From Ostrinia nubilalis (taxonomy: Eukaryota; Arthropoda; Insecta; Lepidoptera; Crambidae), in NCBI RefSeq assembly GCF_963855985.1, contig NC_087093.1, positions 17,065,001 to 17,129,000 of the forward strand: a stretch of DNA of 64,000 nucleotides, given 5' to 3'. The notes beneath the pieces were generated by a model. The model had not been told where the DNA came from and ran no database searches. It saw nothing but the letters and a program-made list of their open reading frames with translations. Made by a program: the position numbers and the translations under genes. Below, in pieces: positions 25,301-40,300 of this stretch (position 1 is the stretch's first letter; each line of letters starts with the position of its first letter).

Positions 25301-28300
25301 TACCCGGCCATGCCACCCGGGAACTCACGAGCGTTACGACAGGGGTCTACTCTGAGAAACAAAATTCATGTATTGGTTCTGTCCTTTTCTGGCTGCTTGT
25401 TTAAGAAAAAGGTAGCGGATCGAAATTGAAGCTCTCTCGAGTCTGCGATTACGCATCCATCACTTGCACACATGCTGAAAAGCTGTTGAGAGCGAAAAAT
25501 ACAGAGTTGAATGTAAGGAATCACGTAGCAGATTCCAGGTGGTCGAGTCTCCGACCGGTCTTCCTGTGCGAAACGCGTGCGCACGCACTCACCACACACG
25601 AAGGAACGGATTTAGTGTCGCTGAAATATCGATAAAAGTTCAGCTACCCTGTCGATAGTATTGCTGCTCATAAATTGAATACTATCGGTATTATCAGAAA
25701 CATTTACTTGTGGCATTAAAAAAACTCCCCCAAAGTAGACGATATCTAGGTAAGTATACTGCTGTTGATTATTTTGTACAATCGATGGTTGTATCAGTAA
25801 TTGTATCACATTCTGAGCTATCGACGACACTATCGATATTTGACTTTCGATCGGCGACACTAAACGCATTCAATGAACCGCGCCTGCGCCGGAGTGGACC
25901 GCGCCTGAGACGTCTCGTGAATACAATCGAAATGGGTCGTGTTGGCATTAAACCATAATGTACAATGGGAAGGTTTTATTATTCTGATATTTATCTTCTA
26001 TGAAGTTCAAGGTGCGATCAAACATAGCTCAACACTCGATTTCAAGCATAGATTCAGGTTGAATGATGAATCTACAGGATCAGAATCATGTTATGATTGA
26101 ATCGAAGTTTTACTTGTTGTTCTTGTCTTGTTTGTCTTGCGCGATAAAAATAGATGGCTCCTACTAATTGAACATTTAAGTTGTACCTAATTAACTTTGT
26201 AACTAACCTTAGCTACTAACCAATAGTGAGCATTCATTGACTGATAGAGTCTATCGTATCAGTTGCTAACAACAGCCCATCAAGAGAGAACTACGTTTAT
26301 TATGGCTTCTCAGTGTATGGGAATATCAAGTAATTCAAAATCTGAAAATGTTCTAAGGGAGAATATAAAAACCGGTAATAACTACTTAGGTATTTAAGTA
26401 GGTAATTACAGTAACAATAAAACACTATTGAATTCATATTTTGCTGAAAATATGCTTGCTGGTCATGGCCAGTGTACTAGGGATAATAGACTCGCTTATG
26501 ATGTCATCGCTCTACTGTACTAAGTTATCGCGGTTGCAACTTTATTTATACTTGGCCGAGCCACTACGCACACTGTGACCGTCTGGCTGTGATTTATCAA
26601 TGAATCAAAATACCTACTTGTTCTCAAGACGACTGATAAAGTGCTCGTACTTGATCAGTTTCGTTCGCAACTCATCTTGGTACTCTAATAAAATCGGGCA
26701 AGGAGTCGGACTCGTACCTATTGCTGACACATTGCTATATCGAATAAGATGTCCTTCCGAGCGTCTACTTTATAAACAAAATAGGTAAGTAAATTGATTT
26801 AGGTGCTTTAACTTTTGATGGTATTTATTTTGAATCTTAATTTTGTTACAGCTTCAAGGGACCGTAGAGTTAAATAATTTTAGCTAAAAGCTACGTTCTA
26901 TTAGAAAAACGATCTTAGAATAAACAAATGGACAACTGAGTCAACTGAGTGATCCTATTAGGGTTCCTTTTTTGTGGCACGGAACTCTAAAAAAAACCCC
27001 CTTATCTTTGAAGGCCGTCGTCATACGTTGTGTCATACTTATTGACAAATGATCTCATTTTTCAAATGCCTTAAGCGCCACATCTTAATTTAAACTAACT
27101 ACAATAAATAACATAAAGCCAATCGTGTATCATTATGTAAGTATTTCCCATAGCTATATATTTCTAACTTTACGAAGCCACAAATCGCGGCCTGGTAGGC
27201 TAGACAGTTCCGCAGTGTCCGTCACCGTGACAGAACAATGAAGAAATAGTCGTGTTCACAAGACTCTGAAACACCATAAACGGCTCTAATGACGGACAGA
27301 CGGCACGTACAAATATAGAGACTTAATGCAGTTGTAAACATGCTCGTGTCTCGTTGGCCAGGGTTGACGAGGGCAAACGAAAACGTGCAAATGTCAGTCA
27401 GCAGAATCAATAAACATTAATATTGCTCCAAAATTATTCACAAAGCTTCACTTGGCAGATACAGTTTGTTTATTCAAGACGTTCCACGTTGAGCTCATTG
27501 AAAGCAAATGACAGGAAATGTAATGAAATTAAGGGATTAATTAATACAGTATAATAAAAGTTATTATTAAACCAGTTAAAAGCTTGATTATGACATTGAA
27601 AACAATATTTTGTGTTTGTTATTAACATTTGTCTATAGTTAACAAAATAGGTAATTGCATGGTAATAATGAACGAATGTTGTGTTCAGCTACAATCGGAG
27701 TGAAAATAAGTCAATTTATCTTTTTATGATGATTTTTAATTTGTTGCTGTACCTTAATCAATTAAATAAAAATATGATTGTTTTGGTTTAAGGAACTTGA
27801 CCAGAAAACCAAAGTCGCCAGAGTCCTGCCTGGTAGAGTCCTTGTTGAAGAAAATCAGTGGCGGAAAATAAAGGTATGTAATCCTCTAATTATTATTTCA
27901 TGCCCTCCACTGCACTGTAGTAGCCCTACGTAAAGTGCAACCGAAAGGCATTGGCGCTCGTCGCCCATATTGGGCAACAATTGAACCAAGTGCGCAGATC
28001 GGCACGTTTCTCCGAACATTTATACGTACTTAGACACTGAAATAGGCCATCTTGTATCTCCAAGGGAACCTAAATCGTTTCAGCCTGGCTTCTGCTATTT
28101 GTTTTCATTATTAAAAATTATTTGGCGCAGTGGATAGGAGGTACTGTTTGCTTACGTCCTACACCAAAAGTTGGTTTGTGCATGAACAATTTTTTTTGGC
28201 AAGTTAGCTACTTACAAAAATCCAAAACTGGACTGTCGTGTCAAATTAGAACGGATCGGTTTTTTGCGGGACACTGCGTGTGAACCTTAGTATTAAAACA

Positions 28301-31300
28301 CTTACTTATTAGGTACTACCTACTTACTGCACGAGTTCCTGCACAAATAATTCCTTCAAAAAACGGGATGTTTCAGTGGGAACAAGTCCTTATGTGTGTT
28401 TGTAGAAAAGGTACATTAGATATCTTTATACCTTTTCTGCAAAGTATAAATTACTCTTGGATATAAAACAAAAGAAAGTTTTACAAGTGACTATTGAGCA
28501 ATAAAACAGCCACATATCTATTCAGACGTCTTATAAATAAGTTGGACCCAGGCCTTGTCTTTTTAGTGTCTATAAAATGGTCGCTAACCTGTCCTTCCAT
28601 GGAAGTAGGTACTTGACAGTAACTACGGTTGTGTCCAAGTTAAATCGTAAATAAAAAAAAACTTATTTCTACAGAGACAGAACTATGTCCTACCAGGGAA
28701 ATTCCAGCCTTCAGAAATAATTTTATTTCCAATCCAACCCAATACTTATGCATAATATTATTACTAGGAGTCTATTAGCCGGTCACATACTTGTTTAAAT
28801 TATGACTACAGTCCATTTGAGTGGTATTTACGTTGAATTCGACTCGTTTTCCAAGATCTAATAAAACCAAGTCGAGTGTTTAAACTTGATGGTGGAGTAA
28901 ACCCATGCTTGTTTAAATAAATCTAATGCATTTAGTAACTACTTTCTTCTTGGTGATATAGCAAAACTATTGTATTACCTAAGCAGCTACGAGTAGGTAT
29001 ATGGCGCATCACAGGGATCATAAGCACTAAACGTTGAAAGACATTTTTATGTTTCCAAAGAAATAAATCTTTATTGCAACTGACAGGCGGTTTACAATCG
29101 TATTCTTACAGGGTGTCCCGCAAATTAGCAGCTATTTTCTTAATAATACAAATAAAAATCGTGATTATAAATTAGAGATGAATTTTGAAGCTTTCCTGTA
29201 ACGAAAACCACGTACTCGTATGTCATCATACACACATCCTTAGCGAATACTGCCAGTAGTGCCAGTATTAACTAATCGTGGTTATGAACGCATGTGCACG
29301 GTTAAATGTCAACAAGGTAAAGTGTCTGGTAAAAGCAAATACAATCACGTACCTATTAAAAGTAGGTGCTCCACCACTCCTTGAAAATGTATAAAGAAAA
29401 TCAACTTTCACCTCCAAACTTAAAGAAGCATAAAATAGAAATGGCGATCTATAAATAAATAAATAAATAAATAAATCTTTGGACAATTTCACACAGCGCC
29501 AGCTAGCCCCAAAGTAAGCAACTTAATGCTTGTGTTATGGGTGCTAGCTTAACGGATATACTACTTATATACTTTTTTTTTTTAAATACATACATATTAT
29601 ACATAGTCACACCCAGACCCGTCACAGAAATTAAAATTCATCATTTCAATTTCTGCCCGGCCGGGAATCGAACCCGGGACCTCTCGGCATAGTAGTCCGT
29701 TCTGAACCACTACACCAAACGGCCGACAAATCTATAAATCTATAAATCAAAATAGAGACACCAAACGCCACTTGTATGGAGTATTCTTACCACATACCTC
29801 CACCATAAATTGCGGCATGACTCACTTCTTAGAAGTAATAAACTGATTAACTCCGATGTTTTCAACTATTTAACCATCGATTAATGATGCAATTTAATCT
29901 CCCATTAATTGCATTAAGCTACATAACCTGTTAAGGGCATAAGTTATTTAATCTTCAGTAATTGGCGGTCTTAATAGTTATTTTGTGTAAGTAATGCTGA
30001 TCTGATCTGACCGCAAGTAGTGGATTGGTAAAAGCCCAAGGCGATGTTAAATGGCAATTAGAGGCATTAAGTGTTGCTGAAACATGGCCGATTGATAGCC
30101 GAGTAGTAATGTATTCAATCTGCATAATAAGTGGTGGCCGGAGGTGTTGTAGCACCTATGAAGTACTTGACACGGTCAACTGGCATACTTTTAGCAGCTA
30201 TCAAAAATATATCTTGGCTTAGATTCGACATGAAATCATACATATCTATAAAAGCGAACGGTCACTGACTGATTCACTCATCACGAAATCTCAGACTCTA
30301 CAAGTGCTAGGAGTCTCAAATTTTGCATGGAGGTCCTTTTGGAACGTAGGTGCTCACTAAGACGGGATTTTCCAAAATTTAACCCCTAAGGTGGTAAAAC
30401 AGGGTCCCCTTTAGCCCTTTACAGTCCACTGCTGGACTATGAGCCTCCTCCACTATAGTGGAGGGTTTTGCCATAATCTCCACGCTTGGCAGGCGGGTTG
30501 GAGATCGCTGTTTAAAAGATTGATGTTTTTCAGAGAGCGCTGCTGCCACAAACCAGGGTCCACGCGTACGAAATGGCAGGCGGCCCCTAGTTATTAAGAT
30601 TTCTTGTCACTTCTTTTAGGGATTACTTATAGAGTTTCTACTGATAGTTTGATTCAATTCCAATATTTAAATTTTAAATTTAAAGTATAAGACACAGTAA
30701 AACTGAGGCTTTAATGCAGAATGTGCACTTCGCAAAATGCGCTCTTTTCTAAAGACTGAAGAGTTTGTTAATATTTATCGTAAGTCCGAGCTTCGTCCAT
30801 GAACTCTACTAACAACTTTTAATACATTTAACAGTGGCGAGCTAACCAGTAACTATATTTGCATAAGATAATATAAATTCGATTACCTAGCAATTTTCCA
30901 GTCACGGCCTAGCCCTTACCCAGGAATGTTCTAACTGTCAGACTGGACGTGCTCTGTCGAGTTAATTTATGCCAGTAGATATTTTGGTCACGATTAAACT
31001 ATTTGTCCAGGTGTTAAGGAATACAGGTACAAGTATAAAAGGTTTGTTTGAGAATGCACATTGAGTGGACACATAAATCAGTGTATTTTATGCTGTATCA
31101 TGTTATTAAAGGCATTCGTCGTATCCTGTTATTTGACATTCCGAATTGACTGACTGAATCCCAGTTCGGTCTGGCTGAATACAGTTTCTTTTAACAAGTG
31201 AAGAATTGGGTTTCGTAACTATTTTCTATTAATCAAAGATCGCTTTCAAAAATATCTAAAATTTTGAAAACAACTTTAATTTATTATCAAGCTTTAAAAC

Positions 31301-34300
31301 ATCTCCTTCCGTTTTTATACAAATTGACGGAAAAATATCTTACAGTCCCAGTCCAGTAGTCATGCCATGAACATGGAAATCCTGTTAAAAGGGCGAGAAG
31401 TTTAACCCTAGTACTTGTATTGACAGTTCACTTTTTCATACCATTATCCTTATTTTTCAAATAGAAAGATAAGGTTTAACGTGTCCACCCTTGACACATC
31501 TATTAACGAAGATTTCACAAGGCCTCCTGAACGTGCAAACAAAATATGTGTACTGTTCTGCGAACACATAAAAGCTGACATTTCCATAGAGTTTATCTCT
31601 GTTAGTTGACGGTTAGCCAACAGCTGGCCGATTGTAGGGTTACCACTTAGACGGGACAAAATCCTGACCGAAAACAGGATGTTTCAGAAAAAGCTCGCAT
31701 AAACGGGCACTTTAAAGACAGCCCGTACGAGTTATTTGTACTAATTCACAAATCCAAATATATTAAAACCTGGACAAATTCAGGAGAATGAAAATGTGGG
31801 CTTATCCGGACGCGACCTTAATGATGGTGACCTTAGTCATGAGGGAATGCGAAAAGCTTTAGTTTGATCTTTGTGTAATTGATTCGACAGCAAGATATTA
31901 ATCTAATCATTGTTTGAGTGCCAACTGGGATCGTTGTAATCTCGGAAAGAGTGATGACTGAACACAAACGTCATGTAACGTTCTTTACTTTCGCTTTCAT
32001 CTGAAACATTTGGGACACGATACATTCATTTATGAATTTCATAAGGGATTAAGTACAAGTACAATGATAGTGCATCAGACAGTTCACTTTTATTGCAAAA
32101 TAACGCAAATTGCAAGTGCATAAATGTCAAAAGTTCCTTGATAAGCTGTTGTTTATAGATCTCATGCAAAGAAAGCATAGACAAACTTTTTGCGCCTTGT
32201 TCAAAAATAGTAAGTAAGTAGGTATTGATTGATTTTAGGGATTACTGAGAATAAGTGATTATTGGGATAGTCAGGTTATATTTTTCACACACTGGTCTGC
32301 GAATGTATCCTAAGTGGCTCTTTGTTAATTGTAAGTTATATTTCCATTTTTTTAACTCTACATTTATAATCTTTGAAACGACATCCTACAGTTCCCCTAA
32401 AACTATTTCATCTGTCTTTCTTTGCCTCATGGCCCAATTTAACATGTGTCACGTCACACCACACACCATTGTAAGTTGTCACGTAGACCCTTTTATACTA
32501 ATGCATTTTTAATTTCGGACTCCCAGAAAGCTGACATTAAATGAGATGATGCAATAACTCGGTCTATTTTAATTGTTTTGTTTATACACGTCTGCGGTAA
32601 ATAGGAGTGCGGTTTTACCATTTATATCTGTGCATAAGTTTTACATTAGTTTGTTGTTACGTGTGTGACAGACCTTGGAAACAAACAAAGCTCTTTGTGT
32701 GACAAACATCTGATAGTAGACTAAATAATTAGCTATAACTTGTCACTTTAATTTCGATGAGAGGTCCCGTCATACTCGGAAGTATATCAAGGCTGAGTTG
32801 CACCATCCTTTATAGCTGTAACTATAACCCTCTATAACCATAACCGGTGTTTTTTATATGAAGTTTGACAGACTTTTGACATTTGTTAAAGTAAAATTAA
32901 GATTTACTTTAAAGTTAAAGAACCCAGGGTTAGTATTAGTTGAATCTGAGAACAACGCATCTCAAATGCGACATTTCCAAAAATACTTTAGTACACTTTA
33001 GTGCGTTTGCAAGAAACATAACCAAAAGCGAATTTACATTGCGAATAAGATCAAAGAGTTGACGATCAAATCATTGAACTCTACATAGAAGGAATGCTTG
33101 CATATAGACATAAACATTCGCGTCTTTCTCAGAAGAGATTACTACGATCTAGGTGGTTCCTGCTGGCATATATTAATTAATGCCTGTTTTAACATAGGAA
33201 ACGAATTAAACTTCGACAGAAATGCAGAAACGCCGGCTACTTCACTCTAGCAATAAATTTTAGTTGTTTGAGCTTTACAATTCATGGCTAAATAATTATG
33301 AATTAATTCTTCTAAAAGTTCATCTCGTTTATCTTTGAGTAGTACACGCTGATGATATTTTTGATTTATTGGTTTGAAGTGAAAACAACAATACTGCGTG
33401 CTCATTTTATAGTCCTAATGATAATTTTAACTGAATATGGTCGTAATTAACCCATAACACAAGCATTAAGTTGCTTACTTTGGGGCTAGCTGGCGCTGTG
33501 TGAAATTGTCCAAAGATTTATTATTATTTATGTATTTGTTATTATTTATTTATGTTGGTCAGATATTCAATCTCGACAATTTACTTACGTAGACAACTAG
33601 ACATGCAAATACTACGATGTATCTATGTAATGATTTGAGCATCTGTGTTTTTGCATTTGCATGAAATTTTAGTAAGATCAAACACTTTCCTATTCTACGA
33701 GTGTATAAGTTTGAGTGTCAAGTAAAAAGCAAGTCCACCAAGAACAATCGGTAAGTAAAACATAGTTTATAGTTGGTATAACAGATGGCGCTGTGCTTCT
33801 TTAGCTCGCGCTAACGTTTGTTTTTTTTCTGGCTTTATATACCCCTGGAAATGTATGCCCACCCAGGTTCAACTAGGTTTAATCAATAGCTTAGCTTGAA
33901 TCCTAATAAATGATGCTATTGCCCTAAAAAATAGCTTTCATTTTCCCATGCACACCTCGTTATCGTAGGGTTGTACATGGTCCTTACGAGTCGGATGTAC
34001 TATAATAGTACTGTCTCCGGTTTCAGCGTTCCTGGTTGGAGCGCATCACCGTAGTGGACGACGACGGTGGGTCGTCCGTCCATCTGGTGTCTACGGCGAC
34101 TGCACGTGGCGCAGTCGGTTCATCGGGTCCAGCCCACATCGGAGCGGCGTCTACGAGGAGACGCTGCATCATCAGCGGCGGCGCAGTCCGAGCGGCGGCG
34201 CGCTGCAGCAGCAGCACGTGTTACGGCGTGCGGCTTCGGGAAGGTGTGGTGCCGGCGGGAGTCGGTAGTGAGGTGAAAAGTGCGGGAAAACTGTGAGTAC

Positions 34301-37300
34301 GGTCAAATTATAACGGGAAACAGTGTTGTGTTTGAAGATTTGGATCAAGTGTCACGGGACTTAGTAAATTCAATAAACTTTGGGGACTTATAGTAATTTG
34401 AAGAAAAATTGGGACTTAGAAAAATTTGTAGAATTTAGTTTAGGACTTAGAATAATTTTAAGAAAAACGACGGAACGGGGAATCCATGCCGGATTTCACT
34501 CAGGATTGTAATAAGTTCAAACACTTAGAATAATTTTGGGAAAAATTCTAACACTTAGAATAATTTTGTAAATTTTATTGGATTTTTAACTTTAACTTTT
34601 TTGCGTAATAATGGAGGAATTATTAAGATTGCAATCAGATATTAGAAGTCAAATTTCAAGGGGACTAGTTAATTTCAAGAAATCTCCAAAGGAGAGGTTA
34701 AGTGAAGCTTACTGTCAGACTCGGTTGGAAAATCTCGAACAACAATGGAAAAGTTTCATCGATAATCACGCGGCAATAGTAAGGCAAGCCGACTCTGACA
34801 GTGAACTTTACAAACTCTATGCTGATGAGGATATCTATGAAAACACTGAGGACACTTACATAGAATATAAGAGTGTTTTGAGGTTTGCATTGAGTAAGTT
34901 GTGTCCACCAGTGTCACCAGAATCGGGGAAACCAGTAAATGTAACGGCTAGTAATGGTAATAGTAATGCAGTGAAGTTGCCAAAAATCTGTGTTCCTCAA
35001 TTCTCAGGTAAATATTCCGAATGGTCAACTTTCAAGGATATGTTCACGTCTTTGATTCATTGTAATGATAGTTTGAGTAATGTGGAAAAGCTTCATTATT
35101 TGAAGGGTTATGTAACAGGGGAAGCTGAGCAACTCATTCGACAGATTCCAGTGTCGGCTGATAATTATGTGCGCGCCTGGACTCTGCTAAATGAGCGGTT
35201 CAACAATAAAAAGTATATGTCAAATTGTATAATCAAACGGTTGCTGAGTCAAAGAAACCTTAGTAACGAAGTATCTTCAGGTTTGAAGGATTTGATTGAC
35301 ACAACAACTGATTGTCTCGATGGGTTGAAGAATTTAAATATTGATGTCAGTAACTGGGATATATTGGTAATACACATTTTGTCGTTGAAATTAGATCCGG
35401 AAACTAAAAAACAATGGGAGATACATGTCAGTAGTAATGTGGGTAGTGATTGTTTGCCAACTTATGAACAATTTAAATGTTTTATTACACAAAGATACAG
35501 GGCTTTAGAATTCATAGAACCAAATAAATATCATAGAAATGTACAGGTTGACAAAAATCAGGGGAAATTAAAAACGTTTCATGTTTTAAAACAAAATTGT
35601 GTTTATTGTGGACAGGAACATAAAATAAATTATTGCTCACAGTTCATGAAAGTAAGTGTTGATGATCGTCGTGATTTTGTGCAGCAAAAACGGTTATGCT
35701 TCAATTGTTTGGGGTTGAATCATTCAGCAAGGGATTGCAAAATTACAACACGTTGCAAAATCTGTGGGAGACTTCATAATACTTTGCTGCATCTGGCGGG
35801 TCCTTCATCAGCTTCATCTGAAACAAAAAACAAAATTACTCAAAGGTCGGGAAGGTCAGGTGAGGATAGGGAACAAGGGTCGTCAACATCAGTAGTAGGT
35901 TGCACACTTACTGAACGGGCAGTAAGTGGGGAGGGAAACAACATCACTTCTTGTTTTTCGGCGGAAACGGGTAAACAGGTCTTGTTAGCTACAGCTGTGG
36001 TGAAGGTTGAGGCTAACAACGGGACACGGCAATCGGTACGCGCTTTGCTAGATCAGGGATCGCAGGCGTCATTTGTGACCGAATCAACAGTACAATTATT
36101 GGGATTTAAAAAGTCAAGGGCAAAGAACGTCATATCAGGTTTGGGTGGAAACAAAAAGATTATCACAAATTCTACGGTAGTCATCAATTTGCAATCACGG
36201 GTCGATCCTAAAATCAAACTATCAGTGAAGGCTTACGTGTTGAGTAAAATCACAGCTTTTCTTCCAATTAAAAAAGTTGTCGATTTGAAAGGATTGGACT
36301 TAACCGGAATTGCTTTGGCCGACCCTGAATACCATACACCCAACAAAATTGACATTTTGTTAGGAGCGGATGTGTACGGGCAGGTTCTACTAGAAGGGAT
36401 AAGGAAGGGCATAGGGCCGGGTGGAGTAATTGCACAAGCTACCAGCTTAGGATGGATAATTTCGGGTACGGTGACTGATTTGCAAGAACAATCGAATAAC
36501 ATGGTAGTGATGCATTCAATAATAGATGATAATGACATTTTAAAAAGGTTTTGGGAATTGGAAAACGAGCCAAAGGAAAGGGAGGAAAATTGGATGAATG
36601 AGGAAGAAATGAAATGTGAAGAGTTGTATAGAAACACGGTAAAAAGAGATGAAACAGGTAGGTATATTGTGAAAATACCTTTCAAGGTAGATAAACCGCA
36701 GGTAAAAGGATCGTTGGAAATAGCAAAACGGAGATTTGATCTATTAGAAAAGAGGTTGGCAAGAAATGAGGTTTTTAAATACAAATTCACTGAAGTAATG
36801 GATGAATATTTGTCGTCTGAATATATGGAGCAGGTTAAAGAGGAAGAGATAAGTAATCCGGATGCTGTGTACGTTCCTATTTTGGCAGTTGTAAGGGAAG
36901 ACAAGGACACCACACGGGTAAGGGTTGTGTGTGACAGTTCTTGTAAAGGAAAGGATGGTATATCAATAAATGATCTTATGATGAATGGTCCAGTAGTACA
37001 AGATGATCTAAGACATTTGTTGATGAGATGGAGATCGCATACATGTTGTCTGGTTGCGGATATTGCTAAAATGTACCTGCAGATAAAAGTTTCTGAATTG
37101 GATCTTGACTATCAAAGGTTGTTGTGGAGACCAGATTCGAGTTCAGCTTTAAAGGTGTACAGAATGCTTAGAGTCTCATTCGGTTCTGCTTCAGCACCTT
37201 ATTTGGCGGTTCGTACTTTGCAGCAAGTCGCATACGACGAAGGGGACAACTATCCTAAGGCAAAAGAGCGTACACTCAAAGACTTTTACATGGACGATCT

Positions 37301-40300
37301 TATGACAGGTTGTGACACAGTAGAAGAAGCGGTAGAAATTTACAAGGAAATGAATGAACTATTAATGAAAGGGGGATTTGTACTAAGGAAATGGACAAGT
37401 AACAAAGATGAAGTTTTAAATGAAATAGCGAGGAAACAGGAACAAGGAATAGAAGAAGGTGAAAATGTAAAACCTGAAAACATAACGTTCAAAATAAAAC
37501 AAGATGGTGTAATGAAGATACTTGGACTTATCTGGGACAGAAAAGAAGATGATTTTAGATATTCGGTGAATCTCTCGGAGCTAAGTGAACTTGTAACAAA
37601 AAGGAAAATATTATCAGAGGTGGCAAGACTCTTCGATCCTTTAGGTTGGCTATCACCATGCATTATATTAGGTAAAATTCTTATACAGAAGCTTTGGTTA
37701 AAAGGTTTAGACTGGGACGAACAGGTGCCTACTGATATATATAAAGAATGGATTACTTACCGTAGTGAGTTGAGTAGATTGAAGGAATTCCGTATACCTC
37801 GATGGATGGGTACAAATAAAAACTGTCGAATTGAGTTGCACGGGTTCGCAGATGCATCCAATGTCGCGTACGCAGCGGTTGTGTACGCTAGAGTAATTGA
37901 TCAGGAAGACAACATACGGGTTATTCTTTTAACGGCGAAAACAAAAGTATGTCCGATTAAAATCGTCTCAATTCCAAGGTTAGAGTTATGTGGGGCGGCT
38001 CTTCTCACTAAACTTTTGAAAGAGGTCGCAAAGGTATTGGCGGTTGAGAAAGACAAAATATTCGCGTGGACGGATTCGACGGTCGTATTGGCTTGGTTGA
38101 ACAGTAACCCACGGAGATGGAAGCCATTCGTAGCCAATAGGGTATCGGATATAATAACTAACATGGAACCAGCACAATGGTCTCACGTCAAGTCTAAGGA
38201 AAATCCAGCAGATGTAGCGTCTAGAGGATTATATCCTTTAGAACTTTTGAAATGTGACATTTGGAAAAACGGACCTGAATTCCTGAAACAAAAAGAAATT
38301 AAGAGAAAATACAATAAGGACTTTGAAACTAATGTAGAAGAAATCAGAGTACATACGGTAACGACAGAAGAAGAAGATGCTATCTGGAATAGATTTTCAT
38401 CACTTAACAGATTGGTCAGAGTAATTTCATATTGCAGAAGATTTATAAACGCAGTCAAGTTAAAGAGAAGCAATCAAAAACTAGAATCACATTTAACAAG
38501 CGCAGAATTAAGAGAGTCGTTGAACATGTTAATTAGAAAATGCCAACAAGATCAGTTTACAGAAGAATTGAAAGATATCAAAAACAAGAGGGAAGTAAAG
38601 AAGAAAAGTGTTCTTTCAACGTTAAACCCTTTCTTAGATGATGACAATTTGTTAAGAGTTGGGGGACGCTTAGAACACTCTAAATTGACACATGATGCTA
38701 AGCATCCAATAGTTTTACCAAAAAGCTCTGAACTATCGAAATTAATAATTGAAGATGCACATAGGAAAACTTTACATGGGGGACAACAATTAGTATTGGG
38801 ATATTTGAGAAGTAGGTATTGGATAATTGGGGCAAAGTTATTAACAAAAGGGATCATACGTAAATGTATAACTTGTATAAGACATGCTCATGTCACAAAA
38901 AATCAGTTAATGGGTCAACTTCCTGAGGCAAGGGTTACACCAGCTAGAGCTTTCATAAACAGTGGGGTAGATTTTGCGGGACCAATTAATATAAGGACTT
39001 CTAAGGGGCGGGGACATCATTCTTATAAAGGGTATATATGTCTCTTTATATGCATGGCTACTCGTGCAGTTCACTTGGAGGCAGTGAGCGATCTCACTGC
39101 ACAGGGTTTCATGGCGGCTTTTCGTAGGTTTGTTTCACGTAGAGGTCATTGTTCGCAAGTTTGGAGTGACAATGGTTCGAACTTCTTGGGGGCGTCTAAA
39201 GAACTTCAGAGATTATTCGCTTTAGAACAGTCAGAGATATCCTCGGAAATAAGGGAAAGTTTAGCCAACAACAACACTACGTGGCATTTTATACCACCGT
39301 ATAGTGCTAATTTCGGGGGATTGTGGGAAGCCGGCGTAAAATCGACTAAGTTTCATCTTAAACGGGTGATAGGAGATACCACATTGACATATGAAGAACT
39401 TTCCACGGTTTTATCGCAAATAGAGGCTTGCTTGAATTCTCGACCTTTATCGCGGATTGATTCAGATGGGGATACTTGCACAGTTCTAACGCCAGGACAC
39501 TTCCTTATAGGTGAACCACTTTTAACTATACCGGATAAAAATTATGAAATTTGTACATTGAGTTCTCTTAAGCGATGGCAGGTCACCCAAAGGATGTTGC
39601 AAAGTTTCTGGAGCAAGTGGGTTGCGGAATACTTACACCATTTTTTGCAACGGTATAAATGGTCAAAACAGATTTCAGAGCCTCAAATCGGGGATGTAGT
39701 CTTGGTAAAAGAGTTGGACTTACCACCAGCGCGTTGGTTACTTGGTAAAATTGAAGAGAAACACCCAGGAGCTGACGGAATCACGAGGGTTGTCACTCTT
39801 AGAGTAAAGAATACGACTTTTAAGAGACCGGTTACCAAGCTGTGTGTTTTGCCGATTGGGAAATAATATTTTTAAGATTTATTTACTTTCTTTAAAGTAG
39901 TATTGGGATTTTATTGTTACTTTTATGTTTGTCAACAAATATGGGAACTATTTTGTTTGTTATTGTTTTTTTTGATCTTTTGGGTACGAATGTAATACTG
40001 GGTTAAAATGTTCATGGGTTGTATAGTTATTCTAATTTAAGGTGTTACATCTAAGCAAAACATTGTATTGTATTTTTTCACGGTGGGCGGCATTAGTTAA
40101 GGAAATATTTAAGTAAAGTCAGGCGAGTAATTTGTAAATAAACTTTCAACAAAATCTTAACCTTTAGGGAAAAACAATTTTGTAAATTGTTTTTGGTGGG
40201 CGGTATGTATAAGTTTGAGTGTCAAGTAAAAAGCAAGTCCACCAAGAACAATCGGTAAGTAAAACATAGTTTATAGTTGGTATAACAGATGGCGCTGTGC

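Noticed and set aside
29640..29727. A possible tRNA gene on the minus strand
   Set aside because: The A and B boxes are present, but it continues into a SINE body and tail bounded by a target duplication.
31450..31659. 69-codon minus-strand frame repeated at 42158-42367
   Set aside because: It is identical simply because it lies in the segmental duplication; no domain, splice context or signal was seen.
36233..38857. Several minus-strand frames inside the BEL/Pao element
   Set aside because: They are antisense to an intact, domain-rich plus-strand polyprotein.
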